Assembly: GCA_002337055.1 (NCBI GenBank)
Contig: DDFG01000004.1
Coordinates: 248,001-312,000 of the forward strand
Direction: 5' to 3'
Length of the DNA stretch: 64,000 nt
From: Betaproteobacteria bacterium UBA1934
GTDB lineage: Bacteria; Pseudomonadota; Gammaproteobacteria; Burkholderiales; Rhodocyclaceae
A program made the translations under genes and the position numbers. Below, one piece after another: positions 17,893 through 26,795 of this stretch. The notes beneath the pieces are model-generated. The model saw only the letters and a list, made by a program, of their open reading frames with translations. It was not told where the DNA came from and did no database searches. Every line of letters starts with the position of its first letter. Position 1 is the stretch's first letter.

Positions 17893-18349
17893 GGTTATCT
17901 TCTTCGGTGGAAACAAGCAGGGCCTCGGGTAGTTGAAAGATGCGTCCCGGCAGCGCCTCGAAATGGATCTGATAGGCGACTCGCCCCGCTTCCAAACGCA
18001 CCACGCGCATCACCTCGCCACGCGCGCCTTCGGGCAGTTCGGCATCGCCAACGAGCGCCAGCCGGGTGACGAGGCGGAGGCGCTCGCGGGTTTCGTATCG
18101 CGATTCGATCCATTCGTCGTCGAGGTCGATCAACTCCTCTTCGCGGCACCCGACTACGCGGCCGGCGTCCAGAAAATGAACGGTGTAGATGATCTGGTCG
18201 AGCAGAAACGTGCCCACGTCGATCACGTGCCCGATGCTGCCGCGCCGGACCAGATGCGCGCCCGTGGCCATGCCCGGATAGGTGCCGTCATTGCGAACGT
18301 TGCGGATCACCCGCACCGAATCGCCGCACTGCCAGCGGGTATCCATCAT
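17873..18349 (-). CDS. nifZ: NifZ, nitrogenase MoFe protein maturation factor
   Basis: The 158-residue protein carries the NifZ core near its start: GDSVRVIRNVRNDGTYPG, then RGSIGHVIDVGTFLLDQIIYTVHF. A second, similar fold-half follows (VGDAELPEGARGEVM), making it longer than minimal NifZ. NifZ helps form the second P-cluster of NifDK. Two tandem ATGs (18349, 18346) overlap the nifW stop, so exact start is uncertain by one codon. It sits between nifW and nifM in one operon. Confidence 0.92.
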   Translation of the reverse strand: MMDTRWQCGDSVRVIRNVRNDGTYPGMATGAHLVRRGSIGHVIDVGTFLLDQIIYTVHFLDAGRVVGCREEELIDLDDEWIESRYETRERLRLVTRLALVGDAELPEGARGEVMRVVRLEAGRVAYQIHFEALPGRIFQLPEALLVSTEEDNHGSRLS

Positions 18350-18681
18350 GGCTGGAGCACCTTGTCGAGCGAGACGAACGACGACATTCCGCCACCCGGC
18401 ATCGGTGTGTGATGAAAGACGCGAAAAACCTTTTCCTGCAAGGCACTCGAATCGACGAAATCGAGATAGGCGCGCTCCAGCCACTGCCGGTAGATCGGGC
18501 GCTGCACCGCTTCGCCCGCAGGCAGGTCGGTCGCCTGTTTAGACAGGTAGTCATGGTAGCGCTGCAAGATGTGCAGCCGATTGACCTGGACGACGTGCGG
18601 GTCGTACGTCACGCCGAAGAAATCGAGAAAATCCTCGGCAGAGACCAGATCGGCCATTTCTTCTTTCAGGGTTTCGTCCAT
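18346..18681 (-). CDS. nifW: NifW, nitrogenase stabilising/protective protein
   Basis: The 111-residue protein matches NifW by its layout: an acidic N-terminal helix (LVSAEDFLDFFGVTYD), VNRLHILQRYHDYL, and C-terminal AYLDFVDSSALQEKVFRVF. NifW interacts with MoFe protein and helps its maturation or protection from oxygen. The ATG at 18681 lies 10 bases before the end of nifV is passed, so the two genes are 10 bases apart; its stop overlaps the nifZ start. Confidence 0.92.
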   Translation of the reverse strand: MDETLKEEMADLVSAEDFLDFFGVTYDPHVVQVNRLHILQRYHDYLSKQATDLPAGEAVQRPIYRQWLERAYLDFVDSSALQEKVFRVFHHTPMPGGGMSSFVSLDKVLQP

Positions 18682-18691
18682 GATGTTCCTT

Positions 18692-19813
18692 TCATGCAAG
18701 TTGCAAAAACTGCCTCAGATCCGCTTCCCGCGGCGCCTGTTTGTGCGCCGCCACAAAATCGCGCAGCTTCGCCAGCAGATGCTTGGCTTGCGACGGATTC
18801 ACCTCGATACCCAAGCGGGCATATGCGTCGATGACCGCCCGGCTGCCGGAGTGCTTGCCCAGCACGAACTGATGCACCCGTCCCACTTCACGCGGATCGA
18901 AACCCTGGTAGTTGTCCGGGTGCTTGATCAGGCCGTCGACGTGAATGCCTGCCTCATGCGTGAAAGCACCGGCGCCGACCACGCTCTTCTGCCACGGCAC
19001 GCTGCGCCCGGAGGCCAGCGCCACCCGCTCGGATACCGACGGAAAGCCGCGCAGATCGATGCCCGTCTCGATGCCGTGCAGCTTCTTCAAACCCAGCACA
19101 ACCTCCTCCAGCGGCGCATTGCCGGCGCGTTCACCGAGCCCGTTGACCGTGGTGTTGGCGTGCGTTGCGCCGGCCTTGCAGGCCGCCAGCGTATTGGCGG
19201 TGGCTAGGCCGAGGTCGTCGTGTGCGTGGATTTCGATCTCGAGGCCGGTGGCCTTGCGCAGGGTGGAAATGGTGTCAAAGGTGCCAAACGGTTCCATCAC
19301 GCCCAGCGTGTCGGCGAAGCGCACCCGTCGCGCCCCGGCGCGTTCCGCCGTTTCGGCGATGGCGCAGAGAAAGCCGATATCGGCACGCGAGGCGTCTTCA
19401 CAGCCAATGGCGACTTCCAGACCGAGGTCCTTAGCCTGCGCGATATGGTCGGGCATCTGACCGAGCAGCCAGTAGCGATCCTTGCCAAACTTGTGCAGCA
19501 AATGCTGATCGGAGGCTGGCACCGAAATATCGACCCAGTGCGCGCCCAGAAAACCGCAGGCGGCGATATCGGTGCGGCAGAGCCGGCTCCAGACCATCAA
19601 CCGGGCGGGCAATTTCAGAGCCGCCACAGCGCGGATGGATTCACGCTCTTCTTCGCCCATGGCGGGGATGCCGACCTCCAGTTCGGGTACGCCGAGTTCG
19701 GCCAGACGCCGTGCGATATCGAGTTTTTCCGCCAGCGTGAAGGCAACCCCCGCCGTCTGTTCGCCGTCGCGAAGGGTGGTGTCGTTGATCGTGACCTGAA
19801 TCGGGGTGTTCAT
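18692..19813 (-). CDS. nifV: Homocitrate synthase NifV
   Basis: The 373-residue enzyme condenses acetyl-CoA with 2-oxoglutarate to homocitrate, the organic ligand of FeMo-cofactor. The alpha-isopropylmalate/homocitrate synthase signatures are present: INDTTLRDGEQTAGVAF at the N-terminus, EIHAHDDLGLATANTLAA and the NTTVNGLGERAGNAPLEEV segment. It is first in nifVWZM and has its own NifA site and sigma-54 promoter. The ATG at 19813 agrees with the conserved N-terminus. Confidence 0.95.
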   Translation of the reverse strand: MNTPIQVTINDTTLRDGEQTAGVAFTLAEKLDIARRLAELGVPELEVGIPAMGEEERESIRAVAALKLPARLMVWSRLCRTDIAACGFLGAHWVDISVPASDQHLLHKFGKDRYWLLGQMPDHIAQAKDLGLEVAIGCEDASRADIGFLCAIAETAERAGARRVRFADTLGVMEPFGTFDTISTLRKATGLEIEIHAHDDLGLATANTLAACKAGATHANTTVNGLGERAGNAPLEEVVLGLKKLHGIETGIDLRGFPSVSERVALASGRSVPWQKSVVGAGAFTHEAGIHVDGLIKHPDNYQGFDPREVGRVHQFVLGKHSGSRAVIDAYARLGIEVNPSQAKHLLAKLRDFVAAHKQAPREADLRQFLQLA

Positions 19814-19850
19814 GTGCGTGCATTCCGTGAAACCTGTTTCACCCCTCTCT

Positions 19851-19942
19851 AGCAATTCAGGTGCCACACATTTCACGGTTTAAATTCAATGCGTTATCGG
19901 CATAGTCATGCCGACCCGCCATACTTTGTCGCAAACCCGACA
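19851..19942 (-). promoter_or_regulatory. Sigma-54 promoter with NifA site for nifVWZM
   Basis: On the minus strand TGGCAC-CTGAA-TTGCT (19866-19851) is a perfect -24/-12 element, 38 bases before the nifV start. A NifA upstream activator TGTCGCAAACCCGACA (19927-19942, TGT-N10-ACA) lies about 60 bases further up. An IHF-like site with 12 of 13 matches (ATTCAATGCGTTA, 19884-19896, plus strand) sits between them. Confidence 0.88.
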
Positions 19943-20040
19943 CGTTATGCGACAGCCCCGTTCACGCTCGCCTCTGCGCAACCTGCCCACCGGTCGGACA
20001 CCTCGGGTACGATGCGCGGAATCGACTATCGGAGACCGCC

Positions 20041-20715
20041 ATGTTCAGCGCCGACACCTATGCCTTTCTCAACGAACTGACGCAAAACAACCGCCGCGAG
20101 TGGTTCGACGCGAACAAGGCGCGTTACGAGGAACAGGTCCGCGAACCGGCTCTGGCCTTCATCGATGCCATGTCGCCCGCGCTGGCGCGTTTTGCACCAC
20201 GCTTTCGGGCCGAGCCGAAAAAGGTCGGCGGTTCGCTGATGCGCGTCTATCGCGACACCCGCTTCTCGCGCAACAAGACGCCTTACAAGACCAACATCGG
20301 CATCCAGTTTCGGCACGATCTGGGCAAGGATGTTCACGCGCCGGGTTTTTATGTGCACATCGCACCGGAGGAGTGCTTTCTCGGGGTCGGCTGCTGGCAT
20401 CCTGAACCCGACGCTCTCAAATTGCTCCGCAACCGCGTGGCGGAAAAGCCCGACCAGTGGCACGCCGTCTGCCAGGCGCCGGATTTTGTCGCCAACTGGC
20501 AACTCCTGGGCGAACGCCTGAGCCGCCCGCCACGAGGCTACGACCCTGCCCACCCGGCGATAGAAGACATCAAACGCAAGGACTTCATCGCCGGCGCACC
20601 ACTCGATTTCGCCGAAACGCTCGCGCCGGACCTACCCGACATCGTGGCCGGCCGATTCGCCCAGACGGCACCTTTCATGCGCTTTCTGTGCGAGGCCCTA
20701 AATGTGCCGTACTAG
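20041..20715 (+). CDS. DUF2461 (TIGR02453) family protein
   Basis: The 224-residue protein shows the family marks: N-terminal FLNELTQNNRREWFDANKARYE, central RVYRDTRFSRNKTPYKTNIG, and GFYVHIAPEECFLGVGCWHPE. The family is widespread and of unknown biochemical role. It is a single plus-strand gene preceded by GGAG, convergent with nifS with only 6 bases between the stops. Confidence 0.88.
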   Translation: MFSADTYAFLNELTQNNRREWFDANKARYEEQVREPALAFIDAMSPALARFAPRFRAEPKKVGGSLMRVYRDTRFSRNKTPYKTNIGIQFRHDLGKDVHAPGFYVHIAPEECFLGVGCWHPEPDALKLLRNRVAEKPDQWHAVCQAPDFVANWQLLGERLSRPPRGYDPAHPAIEDIKRKDFIAGAPLDFAETLAPDLPDIVAGRFAQTAPFMRFLCEALNVPY

Positions 20716-20721
20716 GGCCAA

Positions 20722-21918
20722 TCAGGCATACGCCGGGGCAAATTCCTTCACCGGGGCGGCATCCTTCCAGTAGGGCGAGAGCTTGCGCAGTTGCGCGATG
20801 ATCGGCGGCACCGCCGCGATGACGCGATCCACCTCCGGCTCGGTGTTGTACCGCGAGAGCGAAAAACGGATGGTGCCGTGCGCAGCCGTGTAGGGAATAC
20901 CCATCGCCCGCATCACATGCGATGGCTCCAGCGAGCCGGAGGTACACGCCGAACCGGAACTGGCGGCAATACCAAGTTTGTTCAGCAGCAGGAGAATCGC
21001 CTCGCCCTCGATATACTCGAACGCGATGTTGCAAGTATTGGGCAGACGATTGGCCGTATCGCCGGTGGCGAAACAATGGCTGATCTGGCCGAGCAACCCC
21101 ATCTCCAGCTTGTCGCGCAAATGGCGGACGACATGCTGCTCGGTCTGCATATGCTGCCGGGCGAGTTCGCACGCAACGCCCAGACCGACGATGGAAGCCG
21201 AATTTTCGGTGCCGGCCCGCCGCCCGCGCTCCTGATGCCCGCCACGCAGGAGCGGGCGGAAGCGGCAACCGCGCCGGAGATAAAGCACGCCGATACCCTT
21301 GGGCGCATGCAGCTTGTGGCCGGAGAGCGACAGCAGATCGATCTTGGTGCTCTTCAGATCGATGGGCAGCTTGCCCACCGCTTGCACCGCGTCGGTGTGG
21401 AACATGATGCCGCGCTCGGCCGCCAGTTCGGCCATGGTTTCGACCGGAAACAGCGTGCCCGTCTCGTTGTTGGCCCACATGGCGGAGACGATGGCGACAC
21501 GATCATGCAGCAGCGACTTGTATTCATCCAGATCGAGGCGGCCCTTCTTGTCGACCTTGAGCTTGTGCACGACATAGCCTTCCTTCTCCAGCCATTCGCA
21601 CAGGCTCAGGATGGCTGGATGCTCGACCACGGTGGTGATCACCGTATTGCGTTCGGGTTGTGCCTTCAGCGCCGAGAGAATGGCGGTGGAATCGGACTCG
21701 GTGCCGCAGGAGGTGAAGATGATCTCCGAATCGTGTTCGGCGCCCAGCAGGCCCTGCACCTGCTCGCGGGCTTTTTTCAGCGCCTTGCCGACCTGGCTGC
21801 CGAAGGCGTGGATGGAGGATGCGTTGCCGAAATGCTCGGTAAAGAATGGCAGCATGGCCTCCACGACCGCCGGATCGACGCGCGTGGTGGCGTTGTTGTC
21901 GAGATAGATCGGTTCCAT
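20722..21918 (-). CDS. nifS: Cysteine desulfurase NifS
   Basis: The 398-residue PLP enzyme takes sulfur from cysteine for nitrogenase Fe-S cluster assembly on NifU. The PLP lysine lies in SLSGHKLHAPKG and the persulfide cysteine in SSGSACTSGSLEPSHV, which identifies the NifS/IscS class. The N-terminus YLDNNATTRVDPAVVEAM is typical. It follows nifU after 9 bases, with GAGGAGCGG as ribosome site, in the iscA-nifU-nifS operon. Confidence 0.96.
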   Translation of the reverse strand: MEPIYLDNNATTRVDPAVVEAMLPFFTEHFGNASSIHAFGSQVGKALKKAREQVQGLLGAEHDSEIIFTSCGTESDSTAILSALKAQPERNTVITTVVEHPAILSLCEWLEKEGYVVHKLKVDKKGRLDLDEYKSLLHDRVAIVSAMWANNETGTLFPVETMAELAAERGIMFHTDAVQAVGKLPIDLKSTKIDLLSLSGHKLHAPKGIGVLYLRRGCRFRPLLRGGHQERGRRAGTENSASIVGLGVACELARQHMQTEQHVVRHLRDKLEMGLLGQISHCFATGDTANRLPNTCNIAFEYIEGEAILLLLNKLGIAASSGSACTSGSLEPSHVMRAMGIPYTAAHGTIRFSLSRYNTEPEVDRVIAAVPPIIAQLRKLSPYWKDAAPVKEFAPAYA

Positions 21919-21927
21919 CGCCGCTCC

Positions 21928-22821
21928 TCAGGCCGTTTTCATTTGCGACACCGGCAGCACCTGCACCAGTTCGCCCAGCGCCTCCACCAGCTTCTGCTGG
22001 ATACCTCCCAGCGTCGCCGCTTCCATCATGCAGCCGGCGCAAGCGCCTTGCAGATGGACGTAGATCTGGCGCCCCTGCACCTCGACCAGCTCGATGTCGC
22101 CGTGGTCACGCTGCAACATCGGCCGCACCGATTCGAGCACGGCCTCGATCTTCTTGATGCGCTGCACGCTGGTCAGCTTGACTGGCTGAGCTTTGGGCAA
22201 CTCCGGCGCAGCCGGACACGCTGGCGGCGGCGAGACCTCGCCCAGACCGGCCCGCTCGGCACTGACCTTGGCGAGGATTTCCTCGATACCTTCGTGACAG
22301 GCCGCGCAACCACCACCCGCCTTGGTGTAAAAGGTCACCTCCTGTACGGTGTGCAGATTGTTGGCGCGTACGACCTCCTCGATCAACGTGGCATCCACTG
22401 CAAAGCACTTGCAGATCAAAGCGCCTTCTTCGTGATCGTCGCTCCAGACTTCACCGCGAAAATTGGCAATCGCCGCGTGCAGCGCCTCGCGCCCCATCAC
22501 CGAGCAATGCATCTTTTCGGGCGGCAGGCCGTCGAGATAATCGGCGATGTCCTGATTGCTGACCTTCAAGGCTTCATCCAGCGACATGCCCTTGACGATC
22601 TCGGTCAGCGCCGACGAAGACGCGATCGCCGAACCGCAGCCGAAGGTCTGGAAATGCGCCGCCTCGATGCGTTCCGATTCGGGATCGACCTTCAGCATCA
22701 GCCGCAGCGCATCCCCGCACTGGATGGAGCCGACATCGCCGATGCCGTTGGCGCCCTCCAGCGGGCCGGAATTGCGCGGGTTGAAGAAGTGCTCGCGCAC
22801 CTTGTCCGAGTATTCCCACAT
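21928..22821 (-). CDS. nifU: NifU, Fe-S cluster assembly scaffold
   Basis: The 297-residue protein has the complete three-domain layout: an IscU-like domain with C35, C62 and C106, a central permanent [2Fe-2S] domain with C137, C139, C172 and C175, and a C-terminal Nfu domain with C261-x2-C264. It builds transient clusters for nitrogenase. The start at MWEYSDK (22821) is the conserved NifU N-terminus. It lies between the IscA-like gene, 10 bases upstream, and nifS. Confidence 0.96.
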   Translation of the reverse strand: MWEYSDKVREHFFNPRNSGPLEGANGIGDVGSIQCGDALRLMLKVDPESERIEAAHFQTFGCGSAIASSSALTEIVKGMSLDEALKVSNQDIADYLDGLPPEKMHCSVMGREALHAAIANFRGEVWSDDHEEGALICKCFAVDATLIEEVVRANNLHTVQEVTFYTKAGGGCAACHEGIEEILAKVSAERAGLGEVSPPPACPAAPELPKAQPVKLTSVQRIKKIEAVLESVRPMLQRDHGDIELVEVQGRQIYVHLQGACAGCMMEAATLGGIQQKLVEALGELVQVLPVSQMKTA

Positions 22822-22831
22822 GATCCGCCCC

Positions 22832-23155
22832 TTATACCGAGAACGACTGGCCGCAGGAGCACTGGGCCGAGGCATTCGGGTTATCGAACTTGAAGCCGGT
22901 ATGGGTCAGCGTATCGATGAAATCGATGGTGACTTCGTCGATCAGCGGATGCGTCATCGGATCGACAAAGAGGGTAACGCCGCCGACTTCGATTTCCCAG
23001 TCGTCGTCGTTCTTCGCCGATTCGAGCTTCATGCCGTATTGCAGGCCGGAGCAGCCGCCACCCGAAATCATCAGGCGCAGGCCGGTCACCGGGTTCTCAG
23101 AGCCGCGGATGAAACGCTGAACCGCTTTCACGGCGGCGGGGGTCAAATGGATCAT
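22832..23155 (-). CDS. HesB/IscA-type Fe-S carrier of the nif operon
   Basis: The 107-residue A-type carrier has the three conserved cysteines: C35 in SGGGCSGLQYGM, and C99 and C101 in AQCSCGQSF. It is the first gene of the operon with nifU and nifS, so it is the nif-specific homologue (often named iscA-nif or nifIscA). It is expressed from a sigma-54 promoter with a NifA site. Confidence 0.93.
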   Translation of the reverse strand: MIHLTPAAVKAVQRFIRGSENPVTGLRLMISGGGCSGLQYGMKLESAKNDDDWEIEVGGVTLFVDPMTHPLIDEVTIDFIDTLTHTGFKFDNPNASAQCSCGQSFSV

Positions 23156-23189
23156 GATGCGTCTCCCGGTGGTTGTATGGTGCACGTGC

Positions 23190-23275
23190 AGCAAAGCCCG
23201 TGCCACCCCCCGGAAAACCCTACGTGATTGATTTGATTGCGATAGCCGCTTACACCGATTGTCGCATGTACGACA
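23190..23275 (-). promoter_or_regulatory. Sigma-54 promoter with NifA site for iscA-nifU-nifS
   Basis: On the minus strand TGGCAC-GGGCT-TTGCT (23205-23190) is a perfect -24/-12 element. The palindromic NifA site TGTCGCATGTACGACA (23260-23275) lies 55 bases upstream. An IHF-like sequence (AATCAATCACGTA, minus strand, 23221-23233, 12 of 13) lies between. Confidence 0.9.
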
Positions 23276-23295
23276 ATCCCGCGCAGATCAGCAGA

Positions 23296-23610
23296 TCAAG
23301 CCGGGCGCCGCCAAACGATCCCTTCCTGAATTTCATAGTGGCGCATTTCCGCAATCTCTTTGATGAACGGGCTGATGTGCGCGAGAAACGGCCGGAAATT
23401 CGGGCCGCCGCGAAATTGCTGCATGTGCGCTGAGGCGGATTTCCATTCGATACGCAGCGTGAGGACGCGCGGATCGTCGGAGCATTGGGTGATTTCGTAA
23501 CCCAGACACTCTGGCGCCGCCCGCAGACTCAGCACCGCTTGAGAATATGCAGCGAGGAATTCGTCAGGAGCATGGGTTGTCAGAGCATACCTTACGTATT
23601 CAACGATCAT
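23296..23610 (-). CDS. Antibiotic biosynthesis monooxygenase (ABM)-domain protein
   Basis: The 104-residue protein is a single ferredoxin-like ABM domain: EYVRYAL at strand 1, FLAAYSQAVLSLRAAPECLGYEI, then RIEWKSASAHMQQFRGG. Such dimeric proteins include quinol monooxygenases and stress proteins. Its start lies within the end of the upstream reductase gene (11-base overlap), so the two are co-expressed and may act on the same small molecule. Confidence 0.8.
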   Translation of the reverse strand: MIVEYVRYALTTHAPDEFLAAYSQAVLSLRAAPECLGYEITQCSDDPRVLTLRIEWKSASAHMQQFRGGPNFRPFLAHISPFIKEIAEMRHYEIQEGIVWRRPA

Positions 23611-24253
23611 CGTCAGGGTTCCTTTTCAATAACGCAAAAGCGTGAGTCAGCGGCATGCCCCGGCGGGTGGCCTGATCGATCCACAGCATGGCCATGGCTT
23701 CCAGAAGCCTCGCCTGACGCAAGGGTCCGGCGTCAATGGCTTCGAAACCGATCGAGGATACGAGTTCGATGATGCGCGCCTTGCCAGCCGTTTCGTCGCC
23801 GGCGACAAACATCACCGGAGGCACGGCATAGCCGCTCGCCTTGTCCATCACCTCGAATCCGACCTGATTCATGCTCTTGAACACCCTTGCGGCGGGCGCC
23901 ATCCGGGCCACTTCTTCGGCACCCGACGTGGTGAATCCGATCGCCAGCTCCAGGCCATCCGCACCCATGACGAGCGGATTCGTCACGTCCAGAATGATCT
24001 TGCCGGAGAGATCGCCACAGGCCTCGATCACCGCAGGCACCGCATCCCAAGGCACCGCAAGCGCGATCACATCGGCATCCGCAACGGCTGCCGGCACCGT
24101 ACGTATCGCGATTGCTCCCGTATCGGCGAGCAGCCGGGCATATTTCGAGTCAAACGCATCGGGTACGGCGAACACGATCTGGTGCCCGGCACTCGACCAG
24201 GCACGTGCGAGCGCGGAGCCGACATTGCCGGCACCTATCATTGCGATCCGCAT
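23600..24253 (-). CDS. NADPH-dependent F420 reductase-like / NAD(P)-binding oxidoreductase
   Basis: The 217-residue protein has an N-terminal Rossmann fold with MIGAGNVGSALARAWSSAGH and LAVPWDAVPAVIE, and matches the COG2085 family. Members are often called F420:NADP reductase-like, but bacteria without F420 use other substrates. It is divergent from an HxlR-type regulator and coupled to the ABM gene, a common arrangement in small redox-stress clusters. Confidence 0.8.
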   Translation of the reverse strand: MRIAMIGAGNVGSALARAWSSAGHQIVFAVPDAFDSKYARLLADTGAIAIRTVPAAVADADVIALAVPWDAVPAVIEACGDLSGKIILDVTNPLVMGADGLELAIGFTTSGAEEVARMAPAARVFKSMNQVGFEVMDKASGYAVPPVMFVAGDETAGKARIIELVSSIGFEAIDAGPLRQARLLEAMAMLWIDQATRRGMPLTHAFALLKRNPDDDR

Positions 24254-24347
24254 GGAATCTCCTTATCATCGGTTGCGAGAGGCCCCTTTGTATCGCCTCC
24301 GCCAGCGCCGTTCAACGCACCAAACGGTAATCTCCCCGAGAAAGCAG

Positions 24348-24716
24348 ATGAAACAATTGCGCGCCCGCTACGACTGTCCCGTTGAACTCGCACTGGAATT
24401 CGTCGGCAGGAAATGGCAGACGGTCATTCTGGCGCACTTGAAGGAATCACCGTTACGTTACAGCGAGCTGCGACAACGCCTCCCGGGCATTTCCGACAAG
24501 GTGTTGTCGGAGCGTCTGCACGATCTCGAAGCGCTACAACTGGTGGTTCGACGTTCACACGGCGACCAGCCGAGTGGACAGCGCTACGAACTGACCGAGC
24601 GTGGAGAAAGCCTGCGGCCCGTGCTAGACGCGCTCTACCGTTGGGGCGCTGGCTTGGCCCGCGAACTCCCGGTGATCGTTGGCACCCCGATTCCCCGGCC
24701 AAATCTGCCGAAATAG
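24348..24716 (+). CDS. HxlR-family winged-helix transcriptional regulator
   Basis: The 122-residue protein starts MKQLRARYDCPVE and has the HxlR core: GRKWQTVILAHLKESPLRYSEL, then ISDKVLSERLHDLEALQLVVR. The near-N-terminal cysteine is the usual redox or electrophile sensing residue of the family. It is divergent from the oxidoreductase gene, which it probably regulates from the 94-base shared gap. Confidence 0.9.
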   Translation: MKQLRARYDCPVELALEFVGRKWQTVILAHLKESPLRYSELRQRLPGISDKVLSERLHDLEALQLVVRRSHGDQPSGQRYELTERGESLRPVLDALYRWGAGLARELPVIVGTPIPRPNLPK

Positions 24717-24877
24717 CGATCTCATCAGGATCGACGGGCCCGTCGGTCTGTTTCTGAAACTCGTTTCTTCAAACATTTGCTTACATCCTCGAACATGAGG
24801 CGTAACAACTTGCTGATGGAATATGCGCTGTACCCTTCCACTGGCTCAGATTACGCATTCCAGACCAAGGAGAAATC

Positions 24878-25798
24878 ATGTCCTCGAAATTGAAACGCAT
24901 GCGTTTGAATACCACCGCAACCGCCCTCGCTCTGATGGCCCTTGCTCTCCCCGCCACCGCAGCCGATTCTGAATTCAGGATCGTTCATCAGAAACAGCTT
25001 CGCAGCTACGTCGTACACATCCCAGAAGTCGCCAGCACCCATATGTCGGCACGCCCCTTGGTCATGGTGCTGCATGGTGGTGGTGGCAACGCTGACAACG
25101 CCGCCAGGATGAGCGGCATGAACGCCATCGCCGATCGCGAAGGATTTCTGGTGGTGTATCCCAACGGCAGCGGCCCTCTTCGCACCACGCTCCTGACATG
25201 GAATGCAGGTAACTGTTGCGGCGCCGCTCTGGAAAATCAGGTCGACGACGTCGGGTTCCTGAATGCAGTGCTAGACCAAGTCGCACAACGCTATCCCGTT
25301 GATCCGCGGCGGGTATATCTCACCGGTCTGTCGAACGGGGGCATGATGACCTACCGCATGGGGTGCGAAGCACCCTGGCGTTTCGCCGCCATTGCACCCG
25401 TGGCAGGCGCTATGAATGTGCAGTGCGCGCCGACGGTGCCGCTCTCGGTGATTGCTTTTCACGGTACTGCGGACGAGCATGTACTGTACAACGGCGGCGC
25501 CCCGATCAAAAACCTGGACGTGAGACACCCCCGCGTGGATACGGCCGAATCGATTGCCATGCAATTTTGGTCAACCTTCAATGCTTGCCAGTCGAATACC
25601 CGCACTAGCGCTGCAGAGGTCCGCACAGAGACCTGGGACAACTGTTCGCAAGGAACGACCGTACAGTTGAACACGCTAGAAGGCTTTGGTCATGCATGGC
25701 CTGGCGGTCAAAAAGGCTCGCGGTTTGGCGACGACCCGACGGCTTCCATCAAAGCTAGCGAAACAATGTGGCAGTTCTTTTCGCGCCACACGCGCTAA
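24878..25798 (+). CDS. Secreted esterase / polyhydroxybutyrate depolymerase-like hydrolase
   Basis: The 306-residue protein has a Sec signal peptide ending ATAADS and an alpha/beta-hydrolase fold. The nucleophile serine lies in GLSNGG, the oxyanion region in VMVLHGGGGN, a likely Asp in FHGTADEHV, and the final His in GFGHAWPGG. The family (LpqC, PHB depolymerase, feruloyl esterase type) acts on short polyesters or aromatic esters outside the cytoplasm. AAGGAG precedes the ATG. It stands alone on the plus strand. Confidence 0.88.
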   Translation: MSSKLKRMRLNTTATALALMALALPATAADSEFRIVHQKQLRSYVVHIPEVASTHMSARPLVMVLHGGGGNADNAARMSGMNAIADREGFLVVYPNGSGPLRTTLLTWNAGNCCGAALENQVDDVGFLNAVLDQVAQRYPVDPRRVYLTGLSNGGMMTYRMGCEAPWRFAAIAPVAGAMNVQCAPTVPLSVIAFHGTADEHVLYNGGAPIKNLDVRHPRVDTAESIAMQFWSTFNACQSNTRTSAAEVRTETWDNCSQGTTVQLNTLEGFGHAWPGGQKGSRFGDDPTASIKASETMWQFFSRHTR

Positions 25799-25890
25799 CC
25801 CGACGCGGCAATCCGACGTCGCGTCAGATGCCCTTGGCGCACGACTTCAATGCTCGACATCCATATCTTCATTCACTCGAGGAATCCACC

Positions 25891-26430
25891 ATGAAACATT
25901 TCAGCAAGCGTTATTCTCACCTGACAATCGGCACTCTGACCACTATGTTCTGGCTGCTTGCCACACCGGCACACGCCGGTGCGCTGCATGGTCATCAAGC
26001 CTTCAGCAACTCCAGCGGAGGGGTCACCGCCGTTGGCGGTGGCGTTGCCAAGGGCGCGCGCGGAACCGCCGCACGCGGCCGCATGACCACCACGGACGGT
26101 CAAGGTAATGTCACCTCGACGGGCGGAGGAGTTATTCAGAGTGCGACAGGTGGGCGTGCCGCACGAGCGGGCACCACGACCAGAAACGCCGATGGCAGCC
26201 TCAGTCACCAAAGCGGTGTGGCCGCCAGCGGCGCACGAGGAAGCCTGAGTAGCCAAGGGAGTTTCACACGCGATGTCAGCGGACAGGGGAACGGCAGCCG
26301 CTCAACGACCGCCACCGGCGCGGCGGGCAATACCTATAGCGGTAACACGACCTACAGCAAGGGAAGCGGGGTCAGCCATAGCGGCACCTGCACGAATGCC
26401 GCCGGAGAAGCAATACCTTGTCGCAATTGA
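25891..26430 (+). CDS. Secreted glycine/serine/threonine-rich protein of unknown function
   Basis: The 179-residue protein has a signal peptide (hydrophobic to TPAHAGA), then a low-complexity mature part of Gly, Ser, Thr and Ala with recurring short units such as SSGGVTAVGGGVAKGARG and STGGGVIQSATGGRA. Two cysteines near the C-terminus (GTCTNAAGEAIPCRN) could form a disulfide. The start at 25891 has GAGGAA upstream. The repeats resemble beta-roll or adhesive surface proteins, but no family is recognised. Confidence 0.65.
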   Translation: MKHFSKRYSHLTIGTLTTMFWLLATPAHAGALHGHQAFSNSSGGVTAVGGGVAKGARGTAARGRMTTTDGQGNVTSTGGGVIQSATGGRAARAGTTTRNADGSLSHQSGVAASGARGSLSSQGSFTRDVSGQGNGSRSTTATGAAGNTYSGNTTYSKGSGVSHSGTCTNAAGEAIPCRN

Positions 26431-26433
26431 TAA

Positions 26434-26462
26434 GGGAAAAACGCCGGTCAAAAACCGGCGCA
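26434..26462 (-). terminator. Rho-independent terminator after fdxB
   Basis: On the minus strand CGCCGGT and ACCGGCG pair around TTTTG and are followed by TTTTTCCC, 54 bases after the fdxB stop. It ends the nifN-nifX-DUF269-DUF683-fdxB transcript. Confidence 0.75.
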
Positions 26463-26513
26463 CCTTCCTGAACATCATCTCACCCCGGTGGCACGGGGAT
26501 CGAAAAGTGATGT

Positions 26514-26795
26514 TCAGGCCGCCAAGGGAAGCGGCGCGTAACTGTAGCAACTCTTCGGGCAGACGCGCCCGCAGGCCCCGCAGCCGATGCAATCGTTCAA
26601 GTTCTTGATAGTCATCTTTGCCTGTGCGCTTTCGTCCTCGTCGTCGTTATCATCGCTGTCGATCAGGTCGAGCACGTCGCGTGGACACACCTTGAAACAA
26701 CGACCGCAGCCGATGCATTTTTCCTGGTTGAGATCGGTAACGAACTGCGGAATCCAGGGAGTTCCGCCAAAAGTGATGCCGGAAACGTGGCTCAT
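26514..26795 (-). CDS. fdxB: Nif-specific ferredoxin III (FdxB-type, 2[4Fe-4S])
   Basis: The 93-residue protein starts SHVSGITFGGTPWIPQFV, the FdxB signature N-terminus, and has two cluster motifs: C27-x2-C-x2-C-x3-C37 and C69-x2-C-x2-C-x3-C79. An acidic loop (DSDDNDDEDE) separates them. It is last in the nifN operon, overlapping the DUF683 gene by 4 bases. It is thought to donate electrons during cofactor assembly or to nitrogenase. Confidence 0.93.
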   Translation of the reverse strand: MSHVSGITFGGTPWIPQFVTDLNQEKCIGCGRCFKVCPRDVLDLIDSDDNDDEDESAQAKMTIKNLNDCIGCGACGRVCPKSCYSYAPLPLAA

